In this document: piece after piece, positions 1 to 13,270 of the stretch
Layout: each line of letters opens with the position of its first letter
Position numbering within the stretch: the first letter of the stretch is position 1
NCBI GenBank assembly: GCA_037178855.1
Contig: JASJZC010000002.1
Coordinates: 1,426,001 to 1,490,000, forward strand
Direction: 5' to 3'
DNA: 64,000 bases
Source of the DNA: Oscheius sp. JU75
Taxonomy: Eukaryota; Nematoda; Chromadorea; Rhabditida; Rhabditidae
The notes under the pieces: model-generated
The model's input: the letters and a program-made list of their open reading frames with translations, nothing else
Databases searched by the model: none
What the model was told of the DNA's origin: nothing
Made by a program: the position numbers and the translations under genes

Positions 1-3000
1 TTACCTTTATCCTTGGCAATCCTTCGCGAACATATGCCAAGCCTTGCAACTGGAATGACCAATTGAGATAAACAAACTGTCTGGCCAGAAATCAAACCGT
101 TTACTGTATCTATTAAGATTATTTGACATATAATGCAAGCTCTGAAGCGGCCATACTCCCTTGTTCGTTATCCCATTAGGACTTGAGTTTTTCACTGTGA
201 GACAGATAGTTGAAAGATTAAAGAGATGTTATAGGGAGAAAACTGGAAAAAGTGTTCCTACAATGTTAAGGGACAAGTGTTGAAAAACAAGAATCACAGA
301 GCGTGGTACTCTTGTAAACAATCGGGAAAATACAACTTTACTTAATGTTTACGAGGCAGAACAGGAGGAATCTATAGATTTTAAGCTGCTGGTAGAGAGA
401 AACGTAATCGTAAAGGCATTCAAAACATTATCTCGAACCCGGCTGTTCCAGTTGCTATCAAGGGCTGTAAAACGTAGTCCGGTGCGCCGGATTCGACCTT
501 ATAGTACTTTTATGCTACCTTTTGAATTGGAAAAAGGCCAGCTACATGTTCAGAAAACGAGAGACAGGAGGCAAACCAAAATGGTCGATGTTATAACGCG
601 GGAGATGACTGGTTGCTGCAACCAAAAGATCCGATAAGAAAGCTGTCAAAGGAAGCAATCGGTCCCAAGTTGATAAGGTGTCTCCTGGACACACACATGG
701 GAACGGATCGAGTGCTAGTCAACGTGTACTAGTAGGAAAAGGATAGATATCGAGATGCGGAACCGGTTTTGGTAGTTTTGTGTGACTCGTAGCATACGTC
801 TCCCTATTATTTGGATTGAACTAAACACAACAGCGAGTTTCGAAAGAAGAGTCGATAAAGTTTCTCTGTGTCTCTGTCTCACTGTCACTCTGTGTCAGTT
901 GCAAGAACTTCAAAGTTTTTTTTACTAGAGGAAACAATTAGCACTCTCCGATCTATAAAGTTTGTTTGAAACTAACAATTTGAAAAGTTTCGTATTGGAA
1001 ACTTTGGGATCTTTACTACTGAACAATCAAAACATACAGAAGCGTTCAACCAAGACAGTAGCGATGCTGGAGAGTTTGTCAAGTCGACAGTCTGCTCCGA
1101 GAAGATCCCGAACGATAAAAGTAGAAGTGGAAGAAGCGACTCCCACGACCCCATCATCGCGCGAAAATGCACAGCTTGGATTCAGGGACAGACTCAGGAC
1201 AGTAACGAGAAGACGACCGTTCAACGGAAAGAGTCCCGAGTAGTCCATCCTACTGAAGAACAGAAAAATCAAGATGAGTGACAGGAAACAGTGTGACAGA
1301 AGACGACAGTCAACCCTCATTCCTTTTCAAATTTGCCCATTATGACCTCTAATCTGTTCCCTCTCTCCCCGTCCCGGGCCATATGTCTTATGTGGTTTTT
1401 GTAGTCATCCGTCTCTGTGCGTCAGTCATTTATTCATGACCAGATTTTCGAATAGCATTTCCAGTCGTCAACATCCAAAGCATGTGCACCTGCCTCTGGG
1501 AGAAAATTGTTTACGGGAGAGAGGGAAGGATGCCAAATCTGGGTGAGAGTCTCACCTGGTCCTGAGAGCCAATTTGTTCGGTCGAGTTAATGAGACAGCT
1601 GGCAGAAGGCCGGAAAGAGGCCCGGAATAATCTCACCTGGACTTAATTAGAAGCCACCCTGATTGACTGGGAGGGTAACTGGACTGTCTCTGTCTCGTTC
1701 CCCCACCGAGCCACTTCCAACTCTTTCTACTCCATATTTGCGTCCGACGCACCACGGCTACTATTATATGTTGGTAACTTACCATAATAATGGAGTGTGA
1801 CAATGCGGGGCAACCTTGGCCAGCCCTCTATTCAACGCCTATTTGGACATGGTCGCCATCATTCGAAGTACTTTCAATCATTGATTCAGTGAAGTGGAAT
1901 AGATTGACCGAACTGTGCATTCGGGGAGTGCAACATTGCAACAAAGAACAGAGCAAAAGTTCGAGAGCAAATGGTTCAGTGACTGACAGAGACAGGGTGA
2001 GCAATGCGTATCACCCATGAGTCATGTGCGACTACTCTTGACAATATAGATGACAGGTAACTGAATGCTTCATTGTGACAAAGAGACGAGTCAGAGCTTA
2101 TTTTGTGGGAACGGGTTGGCCTTCTCCCTGATTACAATTTACTCCACGTATGTTCAGACCCCCGTCCTCAGCTTTCACCGATCATCATAAAATCCAGAGA
2201 GTACAACTTTTTGCTTGTTATGCTCGCCGCCTGACTACAAATCCATGTTATTCACCAAAAGTGACACTATGGTCAAATCTTACGAAACTCAAAAAGACGT
2301 AAACAGATCCGGCAGGTGTCGGAAAGACAAAGACTGTCCAGATGCGTCGCGTGATCCTTTTTCTGTTGCCTGACTACCGAAAAACTCGACTTGGTTCATC
2401 GAGAGGCTACCGGAACTAACTCTCTGTCTCTCTGTCTCTGTTCCTTTGTCTCTCTGTCTTGCTGTCCCTCTGACCCAGTGCATAACTTGGCAAATGTCCC
2501 AGTTCCCAGGCAACTGTGCTACTAAATCATCAATGATATAGTAGGAACTCAGCGGCATTTATAACCCCTCGGACCGGGAGCATATTGTGCGAATGGGCTG
2601 TAGCTTTGGCGGTTTCGCATCGAAACGGATTGCCCTGTCATTTTATAAATATTCAATAGGGGTGACCAGAAATCAGGCGATTCATCTTCGATAGACATCA
2701 AATTTCCTCTGGAACTGTATACAGAGACCATGTAAGAGATACTGACTCATTCTCAGTCACTGTCACTGTCCCCTGTTACAGTATCATTAGCTCCCATGCC
2801 AACATTTCAAAACATCTCAAATGCACTTTTCCTAGCTGGATAGGCGCAAACAAGCCCGAGTTAATCATAGACACATTTCCGAGACAAACATTGTTTCAAC
2901 GCACCCTGTTGACTAAAATAGCCAGTGCATCTACCCTGATATTTTAAACCTACTGACCTTTCGCTATCATCTCAGTTGTTTACTGATATTTTGATTTCGC

Positions 3001-5495
3001 TGCCCTTCTTGTCTTTGCCACTCTACACCCTGGGTCAGGCGTGCCCGCATAGTTTAAACTATGTTGTTTTTGACGAAGCTCACGAATTCTGTTGGGTTAA
3101 GTTTGAAAGTAGGGGCATGTGACTGCTTCAGGAGGAGAGAGAGAGACACGATATCAAAAGGTCCAATGTGTTGAGAGACGGTCACTGAACCATTACCTAC
3201 AGAGTCTACGAGAGATGGACAGTAGTTCTCTAGTGGATTTAGAGATTGCTCAAACGGTCGTCTCGTACTGTTACAGTCGTTGCAGCTAGTCCAGACCTTA
3301 AACAGATCTCTGGCTCTGATCCAAAAGCCCCTGCTGCGCGTCTCTCTGTCCCTCAACAGCTCGCGCTGTAACTAATCCACCAAGAATGTTTCTAATCTCC
3401 CCAGCAGCCCAGGGATCCTGGCTCCTGGCCCGATGCCCGGTGCCAGCTGTCGTTGTTTCTATTTACGCCGAGGGTCGCGTGAGGGGGCGTGTCCACCATA
3501 GCTAGGGGGCAGGCAGTATCCTCCTGGTAGCGGAAAGACAGAGATCGTAAATCCTGTCTCCCTGTTTCCCCGTCTCTCTGTCCCTATGTCTCTTTGTCAA
3601 TCTGTCTCTCTGTGTTTCCCCGTCTCTCTATCTCTCTATCAATCTGTCTCTCTGTTTCCCTGTCTCTCTGTCTCTCTGTCAATCTGTTTCTCTGTCTCTC
3701 TCCCTCTCCCTGACCCCTTCCAGTAAATTACAATTGTTATTATTGCTCGATCGGGGCCTCATCATCGTCTTTCTCCCGCGATAAACAATGTGAAGATACC
3801 ACGGAGGTTAGCATCTTCCTAGGCTCGTTGCCATAGAAATAATCAGTAAACATGCGACAGCCTGTGTCTCTCAGGCGGATAATTAGTTCTCACCGCCCCT
3901 CATGACAATTATATGATTAGTGAGTACGAATCCGTTGCTGCCTGACCGCACAAACAAAGGCGGCGAGGGGGGCCTACGGTAGGCTTTCCAAAGGTATCTG
4001 CCGGTACTCATCTCTTTCTCGTCCTTGTTTAGAGGCGGAGCGGTCCCCTCTCTCTCTGGCACTTTTACGACTGACTGCACATCTGGCGTGCCACTGACCT
4101 TCACATTTTTACTCTCACTCCTCGCGTGCCCTGCGCGCCTGTTGACTGTTTACTGGACCTGGGCACGCTTCGTCTCTCCCGCTCTCTTTCTCGCTCCACA
4201 ACAAAAAAAAACTTTGTGTTGGTAGCGGGTAAAAACACCGCTATATGGATGTTTTTGACTGGGAGGAGGAAAGAGGCTCTTTGCCTCTTTGGGAGTAAAC
4301 AACCCGATACTGTCCAGAGAAGGGTATTAGTATCTTTTAGGGCCTTCTAGATACCGTCAGTATTATTCTAGTATCTGTCTCTTTGTCTCTATCTCTCTCT
4401 CCTCTCTCAGTTCCTGTTACCCAAAAAGTATTGACAGCTGTCCCCTTTCTCTGTCGCGTTGTTGTGTCATCGTTTTTCTCTAAAGAAGAAAGGGAGCCGC
4501 TCTGTAACCGCCACTCCTCGGCCCATTTATCATCGACAGCTCTCTGTCTCTTTATGTATAGCCTCCTCTGACTGTCCTCTCTCCAATCGCAACAGCCTGA
4601 ACATATTATGCTAATCTTTGGTTTCGCGTATCGTTCCCGTAAATCTGGAATCAATGTCGCTGCAGAGGGAGTGAGAGAGTCGGGATTATTTGGGAGCCGG
4701 CAGGGGCCGTGGCCAGAGAGTTGTGGCGACACGCCCCTCTAAACATTTTGTTGTTTTCTTGCCAGTCCCGGCTGGCTGTCTCTCTCCTTGGCTGCTTTGA
4801 CCCTTTGGATAAACATCTTTTGAAGGATTTGGCTCTGTGTTTACATCCTTAGCAGCCTGCTTCTAGGGGGACAACACTAATCCTAGACCAATAAACAATC
4901 GTCCCCCTGACTCTCAGTCCTTGTTCCCGACTAGTTATCCTCTTATCTCTCCGTGTTAGTTACTCAGTCTCCTTGACTCTTGTCTGTAGAGAGGCAGTCT
5001 TTTTCTTTTTGATAAGTTCTTCCTACTAGTGAGAGACAGTGTCGGTCGCAGTACCTAGTTGACTGCTTGACTCTTCTCGATAGAAGACCCAACTCACTTT
5101 GGATCCAACAAGACACTGAACCTGTCTCTCAGAGCACTTACTGAACTCAACCCTTCTGACAGAGAGGTACCTATTGACCTTTGACTACTGGATTCAGAGA
5201 GAAGAGAGTGAGAGTCAGTTTCGGTCTGGGAACTGTTTGAATTCTATCCTCTTTCCCAATTCTAAATTGATCATTCCCAAGGAGAGTCACAGATCCGGAT
5301 CCTGTCTTCTTCTTTTGGGTACTCTGACTATCTGACCCATAGACAGACACCGTACCAGTTCAGCCCCAATTCTTTGAAGAGACGGTCCTGCAGATTTTTT
5401 GACCAATAGTCTCATTTCCTGTCCCTATATCCTATTGTCTTCCACTCAACTCTTTGTTTCTCTCATAGACTCATACTCATCCCGCAATTTTCAGA
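1..5495. other. 5' intergenic region without supported gene
   Basis: About 5.5 kb with no open frame that shows homology, convincing splice structure or a sustained codon pattern. It contains several CT-rich/GA-rich stretches built from the octamer found all over this window, the longest near 3555-3710 and 4370-4410 and another near 2415-2470. The last few hundred bases before the aquaporin start end in a TTTTCAG acceptor directly in front of the ATG, so part of this DNA may be an untranslated leader or a trans-splice outron. No promoter element could be fixed. Confidence 0.5.
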
Positions 5496-8400
5496 ATGGA
5501 CAACATTCGTGCCAAGCTTCGCATCCGCAACGACCTCGGTCGTGCCCTGCTTGCCGAGTTCACTGGAACCTTCCTCCTCCTGGTCAGTTTTAATCATCAT
5601 CTTCTCATTACTATGCCAAGCGAGGAATGGTAATATTCCCCGGGCTAAGCGCCCATTAGACAGCTTGTTTACCCCAAGAGAGAGGAGCCATTCCGAGGGG
5701 CCATTGTCTATTCATTAACTTTGTGAAAAGCGGGGAGAGCGATGACAGACATCGAGGGGCTATTGATTCCTATTTGTGTGTTTGTTGGTTTGAACCGGTT
5801 CAGATTGAAGGCTAATGTTTCTCGCTTGGGGTGCATGTGCCGGACAAAAAAGAGGGGGTCGTGCCGAGCTGGGGTCACATTAGGCAAAGGCAATTAATTT
5901 GAACTGGCGACACGCGACCGAGGGACAGAGAGTCAAAGACAAAGCAACATCTGGTAGGGAGGGCGATGGACAGCCGTCCGACAGCGGTCAGGATCCAAGA
6001 CCACCGGAGAGACAAATGGGCAGACTTGCACCGGAGAGAGGAATGTTGAGAGTGATGGTGAAAGGGACAGCTCTGAACTTGTCTCCTCTATAGAGAGAGA
6101 CAGTACTTCTTTCAATAGGATGTCTTAACTCATACCATTGGAGAGAGACAGTCTGTCCCTGGGCACCTAGTTACCGACTAAAAGAGTCTACTAAACTCTG
6201 TACTCTTTTCGGGACTCATCTGGTGGCTCAACAAAGACTCTCTCTCTCTCTATCTGACACAAAAGGAGAAATAATTACTGATAAATGAGAGACAGACAAA
6301 GAGTGAGAAAAAGTTACCGGTATATGAGAGACGCGAGCTTTAGAGACACGTCCTCATAAAGAGTGTGAGACAGTTCCTGTTCAGTAAATGCTCTTGAATC
6401 ATACCCTGAAGCTGAACTAAAGACATAGGTCCTATTTTAGGCCTCTTTTCGCATCCGTTTCGCAACATCAGCAACCCCAAACAAAGCGCGTAAACAACCG
6501 GGCCTCTATCAATTGGGTTAGCAATGGCCTCCCTCCCTTCCCTTCACTGATTAAATGGGGCTGCTGGTCTCTGACTAGAAGCGATTCTAATTTCCGCCCA
6601 AAGCCCAATATCTTGGTCATCATCGGTAGCAGTCGCCTGAAAATGCTCGGGAGATGGCTGATTTATCGCCACATCATAACAAAACCATCCCTGGGGAGCT
6701 CGAAGAGGGACAACAGCTCTTAAAAAGAAAAAAAGGCTGGGTCTGGATGAGAAAACCACGAACTTTTCAGCTCATCGGTAACTGTGTCGTCGCCCAGAGC
6801 ATGCTTCCCAAGCCTGTTTTGAACGAGATGGTCGGAATCAACATCGGATTCGGATTGGCCATTGCCTTTGGTGTCGCCGTTTCTGCCAAGATCTCTGGTG
6901 AGGGTAACAGAGAGACAGAGACACAGAGAGAGTGTGAAATACAAAGAGACAGAATAACAGAGACAAAGAGACTGAGAGACAGAGAGGAGAGACAGATTGA
7001 TTGATCGCCTCCTGTTTATGCAAATGTGCTACACGGTCCGCAATTCATTAGCGATGCGTTGTAAAAGCTTCTGTCTCTGACATGGTGATGGATCAGGGGT
7101 CGATAACGAGGCACAGATTTACATACTGGGAAATGCGAAGACCAGTAGAATGGAAAGATTTGAGAGACAGAGACAGCACGGGAGAGACAATAACAATACA
7201 CAAATTCAGGTGGACACATCAACCCCGCCGTCTCTCTCATGTTCTTCTCCTTCAAGCAGCTCCCCGCTGTCCGCTTCATCCTCTACGTCCTCGTCCAGTT
7301 CGCTGGAGCCTTCTTCGGATCCCTCATCGCCTACTTCATGTACTACGGTAACAGTCTCTAGAGTATTGTAAACTCCCAACTCTTCAGATGCCATCAACGC
7401 CTTCGATGGTGGAGTTCGTACCGTCCGTGGAATCAATGCCACTGCTGGAATCTTCGCCTCCTACCCGGCTATCCACCTCTCCCTCTTCAACGGATTTATT
7501 GACCAGGTGAGACAGACAGGGATTTTATATGCTAGTGAAGAGGGGGTGACCTTCTCCTGTGAGTATAGTACTCGTGATGCAATTCAGCCACAGCGCGTGA
7601 AGGCCACACTCCGGAGAAAGGGGGTACATGATTAGCGCCAGGGTAGTAAAACGGAGGTCGAAGGATTTCGGGGGGATTCATTAGCAGCAAAAGTTAGTGA
7701 AGAGACAATTGTTTGTTTGGGGCATCTTGCCTCCCGTTGTTTGATGTATCATGTTCACGGGGCAGTTTGGGTGGGTGAAGGGCCAGCTGACGATTATCAG
7801 CTGTTGTCAGAGTGAAAATAGTTTCTCTGACTCACTGTTTCGAGTTCTGGCACTGGCAGGGAGATGGAGAGACAGAGACTAACCCAGAAGTTTCCAGGTC
7901 ATCGCCACCGCCGTCTTCTGCTTCCTGATCGCCCACATCACCGACAAGCGCAACAGCTACCCCACCTGGGTCCAGCCCCTCCTCGTCGGTCTCGGATTCG
8001 TCGCTGTCGGAGCCGCCTTCGGATACAACTGCGGATACCCCTGCAACCCCGCTCGTGATTTTGCCCCGCGCCTGATGACCTTTATCATGGGCTATGGAGG
8101 AGAAGTCTTCGGCAGGAACTGGTTCTGGATCCCGCTTATCGCCCCCTTCCTCGGAGCTCTGATCGGAGGCTGGCTCTACATGACCCTCATCGGATTCCAC
8201 ACTCCCCAGGACGTTGAGGAGAAGTACGTCGTTCTCACCGGAAACCAGGAGCTCAAGCCACTTACCGCCAAGGAGTAAGTTTTATGTGGTTCCCTCGAAT
8301 CCCTAGTTAGGAACAGTGACAATGCAGTGAAATTCTGAGTTATTTCAGAGGCATTGACTACGGAGAGTACTCTCACACCTCTCCTCTCGTGGAGAAAAAG

Positions 8401-8543
8401 CCAGAGTTTGTTTCTAGCCTAGAAACCAGAATATAGTCTCTGTCCTCAGTAGAAAATCTAGATTCTTACCGAACAAAAACCTCGCTGATCCGACAAATGT
8501 TCCAATTTTCAGAGGCGAGGAGACGGTTGCCCTGACTGCTTAA
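5496..8543 (+). CDS. Aquaglyceroporin (MIP family channel), multi-exon
   Basis: Six-helix membrane channel of the aquaporin/aquaglyceroporin family, expected to pass water plus glycerol-like solutes. Proposed coding exons: 5496-5582, 6771-6897, 7210-7347, 7388-7506, 7898-8274, then one of two terminal exons. All junctions are phase-compatible and use GT..AG. The start ATG follows a TTTTCAG acceptor. The first half-helix carries GGHINPAVS (first NPA box). The second half carries CNPARDF; the Asp right after the second NPA is the usual mark of glycerol-permeable members. Length, about 290-310 residues, is normal. The long intron 5583-6770 and the intron 6898-7209 hold GA-rich repeats. The family call is firm; substrate is inferred from the NPARD signature only. 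Confidence 0.93.
8275..8543 (+). other. Alternative terminal exons of the aquaporin gene
   Basis: The fifth exon ends at 8274 in a perfect GTAAGT donor. Two acceptors follow, at 8349 (TTATTTCAG) and 8513 (TTTTCAG), and both exons begin with the same bases AGGC in the same phase. The first gives a 29-codon tail ending at 8436, with sequence GIDYGEYSHTSPLVEKK near its start. The second gives a short acidic tail, EGEETVALTA, ending at 8543. If the intron is retained the frame stops at once (TAA 8276-8278). Three different cytoplasmic C-termini are therefore possible; mutually exclusive use is my inference. Confidence 0.6.
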
Positions 8544-8797
8544 ACGACTATTCATCCGACAATCTAAACATCAACTGCACCCAATAGTCTATCTAAATAC
8601 CCAAGCCCTTTCTCGCCCCCTCTGTAGGCTACCTCTGCTTATGTGGTTAGAAACTCTCATTAGGTTCTCTATCTCACAGTGAGTTTTGGCAGCTTGTATT
8701 CATGTATCCATGAAGTGACCCCACCCCCATTCTAGTACCTCCCACAACGATCTTTTCTGTCTCTGTTTCTCTGTCTAATAAGGCTTCCATTTTCCTT

Positions 8798-8803
8798 AAT
8801 AAA
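8798..8803 (+). terminator. AATAAA polyadenylation signal for the aquaporin
   Basis: Canonical AATAAA about 255 bases after the distal aquaporin stop codon, preceded by CT-rich sequence. It is the only canonical hexamer seen between that stop and the next candidate gene. Confidence 0.55.
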
Positions 8804-8875
8804 GCTCCCCAAAAAGCTGTTCTTTCTTTTTGGTAGGTAGGAAAAGACATTCATTTGTGCAAGTCAAACATCATT

Positions 8876-9052
8876 CACGACAATATGAGTGATGATGAGG
8901 ACGCCCTTGAACATGTTGCATGCTTCATAATCTTCTCCAGTCGTGGTAGCTTCTGCACCTGGAACAAAGACAGGAACTGAGGCTTTAATTGGAGCTTGAG
9001 GCTGGTGGCCTTCTCCTCAAAATCACAGAAGGTGACAGGCAGGACGGGTAGA
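8876..9052 (-). CDS. Possible exon(s) of an unrecognised small gene
   Basis: On the minus strand a frame runs from about 9052 to a TGA at 8876-8878. It contains a sustained, non-repetitive stretch including FCDFEEKATSLKLQLKP and later PRLEKIMKHATCS. An acceptor-like AG sits just upstream, and a short ATG-led exon with a GTAGGT donor lies near 9100-9110, but their phases do not join cleanly. I do not recognise the protein. It is convergent with the aquaporin and its stop lies close to the aquaporin poly(A) signal. It may be a real short gene read with a different 5' exon, or chance. Confidence 0.28.
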
Positions 9053-9058
9053 CTGCAT

Positions 9059-9586
9059 AGACTGAACGATGTAGAGCATCTTAACCTACCGGCTTGAACA
9101 TTGGAAGTCCTTTCATAGGAGTGCTTCTGTCTGTCAATTCGGCAGTTTTTCTCCTAGAGAGGCTGGATGCCTGTCACTTGAGGACAGAACTTACTCTGGA
9201 TATATCTCTGTTGTCTCCACAAAAAATGTTGTTACAAGGGATGTGTACTCCAAATATTCGTTGCAAACAACGGGATGGCGGTCGTTTTTCACGAGCGCCA
9301 TCCCGTTGTTCCCGCTCGGCTTGGCCAGTCGACATTTTTCATTTTACTTGGTAGTTTTTCTGTCGATGTAGACTATTCTAGAGTAGAATTTGATGAAAAA
9401 TTGATGGTACATACTTAGACACCGAGAAAACATGTGTGAAGTACCGAAAATGGAGAAATAAACTAAAATCTATGATTTTGAAATTTCCGCACGGAATTCA
9501 AATTCAAAAACTTTGATGTTTATGTCAATTAAAAACCAGAAAAACTCTTCGGTACGTCATCCAAACATTCAACAATTATTTTACAG
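9059..9586. other. Intergenic stretch with a 15-bp perfect inverted repeat
   Basis: No gene is supported here. The clearest structure is a perfect 15-bp inverted repeat, 9266-9280 against 9296-9310, with a 15-base loop that is partly T-rich. The sequence that follows (about 9350-9480) is AT-rich and shares short blocks with 61205-61310. The first kinase exon that I can support opens at 9587, so any 5' exons of that gene would be in this stretch. Confidence 0.5.
9266..9310. repeat. Perfect 15-bp hairpin
   Basis: AACAACGGGATGGCG at 9266-9280 is matched exactly by its reverse complement at 9296-9310. The predicted stem is GC-rich with no mismatch. It could be an intrinsic RNA hairpin, the end of a small palindromic element, or a cruciform-prone site. 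Confidence 0.7.
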
Positions 9587-12281
9587 TCTGATTTACAGAA
9601 CAAGGACAGAATCCACGATGCGCTAAAGGCTATAACAAAAGAAGTGCCCTACTTTCCATTGATAGTCACAAATGCTCTTCAGGTTATACAGAAATTCACG
9701 AGTTACTGTACAGACTACTTTAGGATGTCGATCCACAGTTTGTGACAATTTCAGAAGAAGATGAAGACGTTCGAGTGATGATGTCTGTATTCACTGACAA
9801 AACGTTTACAAGTGTAGGTCCAAGGGACACACAGACTGGCCACCGTTCGGAGTGGAAAGCTTTGAGAGCAGTTCTCGCATCGATTGAGAAGTTTCTTGTA
9901 AAACTGGTCATGCGAGATTATCACAAATACAGACGGAAGACTATTGAATATCCCAGAAAGAGGTAGGCAGAACTCTTTTGGTTCAATGCGATATCTATCA
10001 GGATAGCCTTACGGCCGAAAAAAGAACTTCCATCATGGGCTAGATACGTCGCTTATGAAGACGAATATAACTCTTCCAAGTCAAGTGACAAATTTCAAAA
10101 TAGTGTTCGCGTTTTAAGGATTAGTTGCGTATATATCAATATACTCACACCTGAAGAGTTGAGAGAGGTTTGTAGGCTCAGTGTCATAATCTTTTCTTTC
10201 AGTTTGAAGTCATTGATGCATCAAACGGGCTTGAAAAGATCGTCAAAGAAAAGTTTGTCGAAAATTGGACATGGTTGATTGAGGAAGCTGAAAACCCTAA
10301 TGGGTGCCTTTTTGATGTGGACGCCAAAACAGCCGACACTTTCTTTCGTTTCTTATTCAGTATCCAGAAGCTTGACAAGGTTATTTTGGCAGAGACAATT
10401 CAACGCAATTTTCAGATGAGGCTCCTTGTTGGTGTCCCACTGTACCTTCTACAACGTTTCCTTCGTTCTAGTGAGCATGTTAGAAAACAGTTCAGTGATC
10501 CGATTAACAGAAAGGTAGGTTTCCTCTTGCCCATAACAGTGCCGAACTTTTCAGGAGGCTTGCAAACTCTATTGCAACTCCGTGGATAGTTTGATGGCAT
10601 TCGGTTCCCTTCTTGTTTACTATCACGTGAGTTCCCTTTTAGGAATAATTTGAGAGTAGCATATAGGTTATCGCAGAAGAAGAAACAGAGGAGAAAGATA
10701 ATGATTCAACAGGCACTCATCAACGGTTCACAAAGGAACAAATGAATGAGATGAAAAAGCGACTAAAAGAAAGAAAGGCAGCTGAAAAAATCTTCGACCA
10801 TTTCTTTTTGCAACCCAAGGACACCTCAATCGCGGCGTCTCATTTCCCGGAACTCCTAACCAAAATGAACGAGTTTCCCTACGTATTCTTCCTTACTTTT
10901 GTTAAGAGATACCAGGTACGTTGTACGTGTACCAGTTTAAACTATTGATGAATAGTTTGTGACGCATGAAGGACACAGAGAAACGAATCAACTACACGTC
11001 CTTGGACTTCTTTTTGACGCCTTACATAGCTGTCCAGATAATGGTGACAAAGCAAGGAGAATCTTCACATCCGAAACGAGAGACTACGACGGAAGCCCAT
11101 TCCGAAATGTGGGCATTTTATATTGACGCATGGTTTGAGACTCATCTTGCGAGCAGTGAGGGCAAAGACAAGTTCAATTTTCAGAAATTGTATCATATTG
11201 TAACCGGAGACAACGCTGCAAAATCTCCTCGCAAAGTAAAATAGTCTTCAACTGATTAGTTTTGTTTTTTAGCTTTACGACTTTTTCCACAATGATTGGA
11301 AAGAAGTATCACTACAGAGATTCATGGAAAAATTGAAAGTAAAGACATACCGATGGGGACAGGACATAACCCCTTTGAATGACAGAGAGAGAGAGAGAGT
11401 CATCCAGGATGTTACCTCACCCTTTTCTATTCCTTCGTTGGAAGGAGGTCAAGGAGAGACGACCCTCGTATATGCTTCAGACATTGCTGCTCCGCTTATA
11501 GCTAAACGTTTCTTCAACAAGTCTCTTTATAGAGATATTTCGGGAGAGATAGAATGCCTGCTAGGGGTGCGTCCCGGCTATTCCGACAAGAAAGTTCGTT
11601 TAGAACCAGTTCAATCCACACATTGTCCAAGTTTATGGGTGCATCCTCGAGGAGGAGAAGTTTTCTGGAATTTTGATGGAATATTGTGAGGATGGATCTT
11701 TACACGACTACATCCAGCACAAAGTTTATGAGGAAAAAGACATTATACGATGGACGTTCCATGCATCCAGTGGATTGCAGTACCTTCACAAGAACAAGAT
11801 TGTACACAAGGATGTCAAGCCAAACAAGTCGAGGTCCAAATTTCTATCAAACAAAAGTTTTCAGTATGCTTTTGACAAATACGAAATTGAAAATCTGTGA
11901 CTTCGGCATTTCAAAAATGACCACAGTATCGAAAGACGGCATTACTCAGGAAGTGTTCGAAACTGTTGGTGGTCGTGGAACTCAAGGCTACACAGCGCCG
12001 GAAATGGAGAAAGGAGAGGATAATCTAACTGCAGCTGTAGACGTCTTTTCTCTGGGTCGATCAGTATGGCATATGATGCACCGAAGTGTACCCCAAATAG
12101 ACTTGCTACAATTGCCAGTAGCTGTTGCTATTTCAAAAGACGCCTCGCATTTTATCGACAGGTAATCTCTCCGATATACTGTACCGTTTGTTCTAGAATG
12201 ATGTTGGATGATGTCGATCGGCGGCCATGGATGACCGACGTCTTCTGGAACTTTAAGAAGTGGGATCGAGACACCAATTAA
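9587..12281 (+). CDS. Protein kinase with long helical N-terminal region (5' end incomplete)
   Basis: Supported exons: 9587-9682, 9724-9962, 10002-10167, 10203-10514, 10555-10626, 10667-10915, 10956-11108, 11140-11235, 11273-11338, 11408-11566, 11610-11827, 11865-12161, 12197-12281. Introns are 31-74 nt. The C-terminal third is a complete kinase fold: Gly-rich loop EGGQGETTLVY, ATP lysine in LIAKRF, helix-C glutamate in GEIECLL, catalytic loop HKDVKPNN (Lys replaces the usual Arg of HRD; the catalytic Asp is kept), DFG in KICDFGISK, GTQGYTAPEM, and the terminal Arg in RRPWM. The Lys after HKD favours Ser/Thr specificity. The roughly 450-residue N-terminal part is alpha-helical looking, with no domain I can name. 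The start codon was not found. Confidence 0.8.
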
Positions 12282-13270
12282 GCCAAGATAACAAAACGTA
12301 GACATACGACGTAACTTTACTGTTGAAGTTTGATTTTGTGTCACTTTGTAATCAAAGACATAGAGGGACAGACAGAAAAGAGACAGAGAGACAGAGAAAT
12401 CCACTTTTAACCAACTATTTTACTATCCTTGAAGACTTTTAACTACTTTCATCCACCCACTATTTCCTGTTGAAAGGGCGTTTACATAAAAAGCACGAAA
12501 ATAGATGACGGTTGGTATGTCAATAGGAACTTGTCTGGTTAGGAAGACTCTGAGAAATAGGTTCTGAAGAGCAATGAGATCTGACAATGTTTCTATATTG
12601 AAAAGAGCAATAAAACTTGTGCTGAAATGGGAAGAACGTGAAATGAGCACGCGAAAGGAACTATGATCCTTGTTTGGCAGAAATGCTAGAAATGCTAGCG
12701 CCCAGTTTGTGGTAGCTCGACTAGAACTGAAGGCCAAACGACATTGAAAAGACGCATTTTGGGCAAGACAACTGGAAGGGGACAAAGAGAATAGGTACAC
12801 GTGTTTTTTCTCACACTGAATACCCTCAAGGGAAACGTTTCTGACAAATGACACAGTTTGAAAAAACGGAAACAATGAGACAGTTTAAACGCGGATCGTA
12901 AGATCAGATCGAGGAAAACGAGTAGTGGAAACAACGAAAGTGAATAGCCTGGGCGTTACCCTATTCCGAAATGGGAAGAACATGTATTGAGTAAGAGCGA
13001 GAGTGCAAGAGACGTTCGATAGTTGAAAGGACACGGCCCTTGGTAAAGAACCAGCTGACATATTCGAGGTGATATGAAACTTTAGGAGGCTGACAGACAG
13101 AGAAAGTGTCTAAAAGAGTGTTTCTGTCCGGTTTGCTTTATACATGGCACAATCAGTAGTACAGGCTGCCCTCCTTCGTGAATAGACAGAGAGACAGAAA
13201 GGCAGAATGACAACTATAGGTTCCACTGAACAATCCTTTACTTTTCAAAAACAACCCGTTCCTCTCGAAG
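12282..13270. other. Intergenic, no supported gene
   Basis: Between the kinase stop and the next minus-strand signals I see only a short GA-octamer patch (12360-12400) and open frames without homology or splice logic. Nothing else is supportable. Confidence 0.45.

Noticed and set aside
4025-4732. Overlapping open frames on both strands of the 5' region
   Set aside because: No homology, no splice signals consistent with a gene, and heavy octamer content.
10956-11235. Single long exon 10966-11244 reading KRINYTSLDFF in the kinase gene
   Set aside because: That frame is out of phase with the preceding exon; a 31-nt intron (11109-11139) lets the phase-correct frame continue, in line with the other tiny introns.
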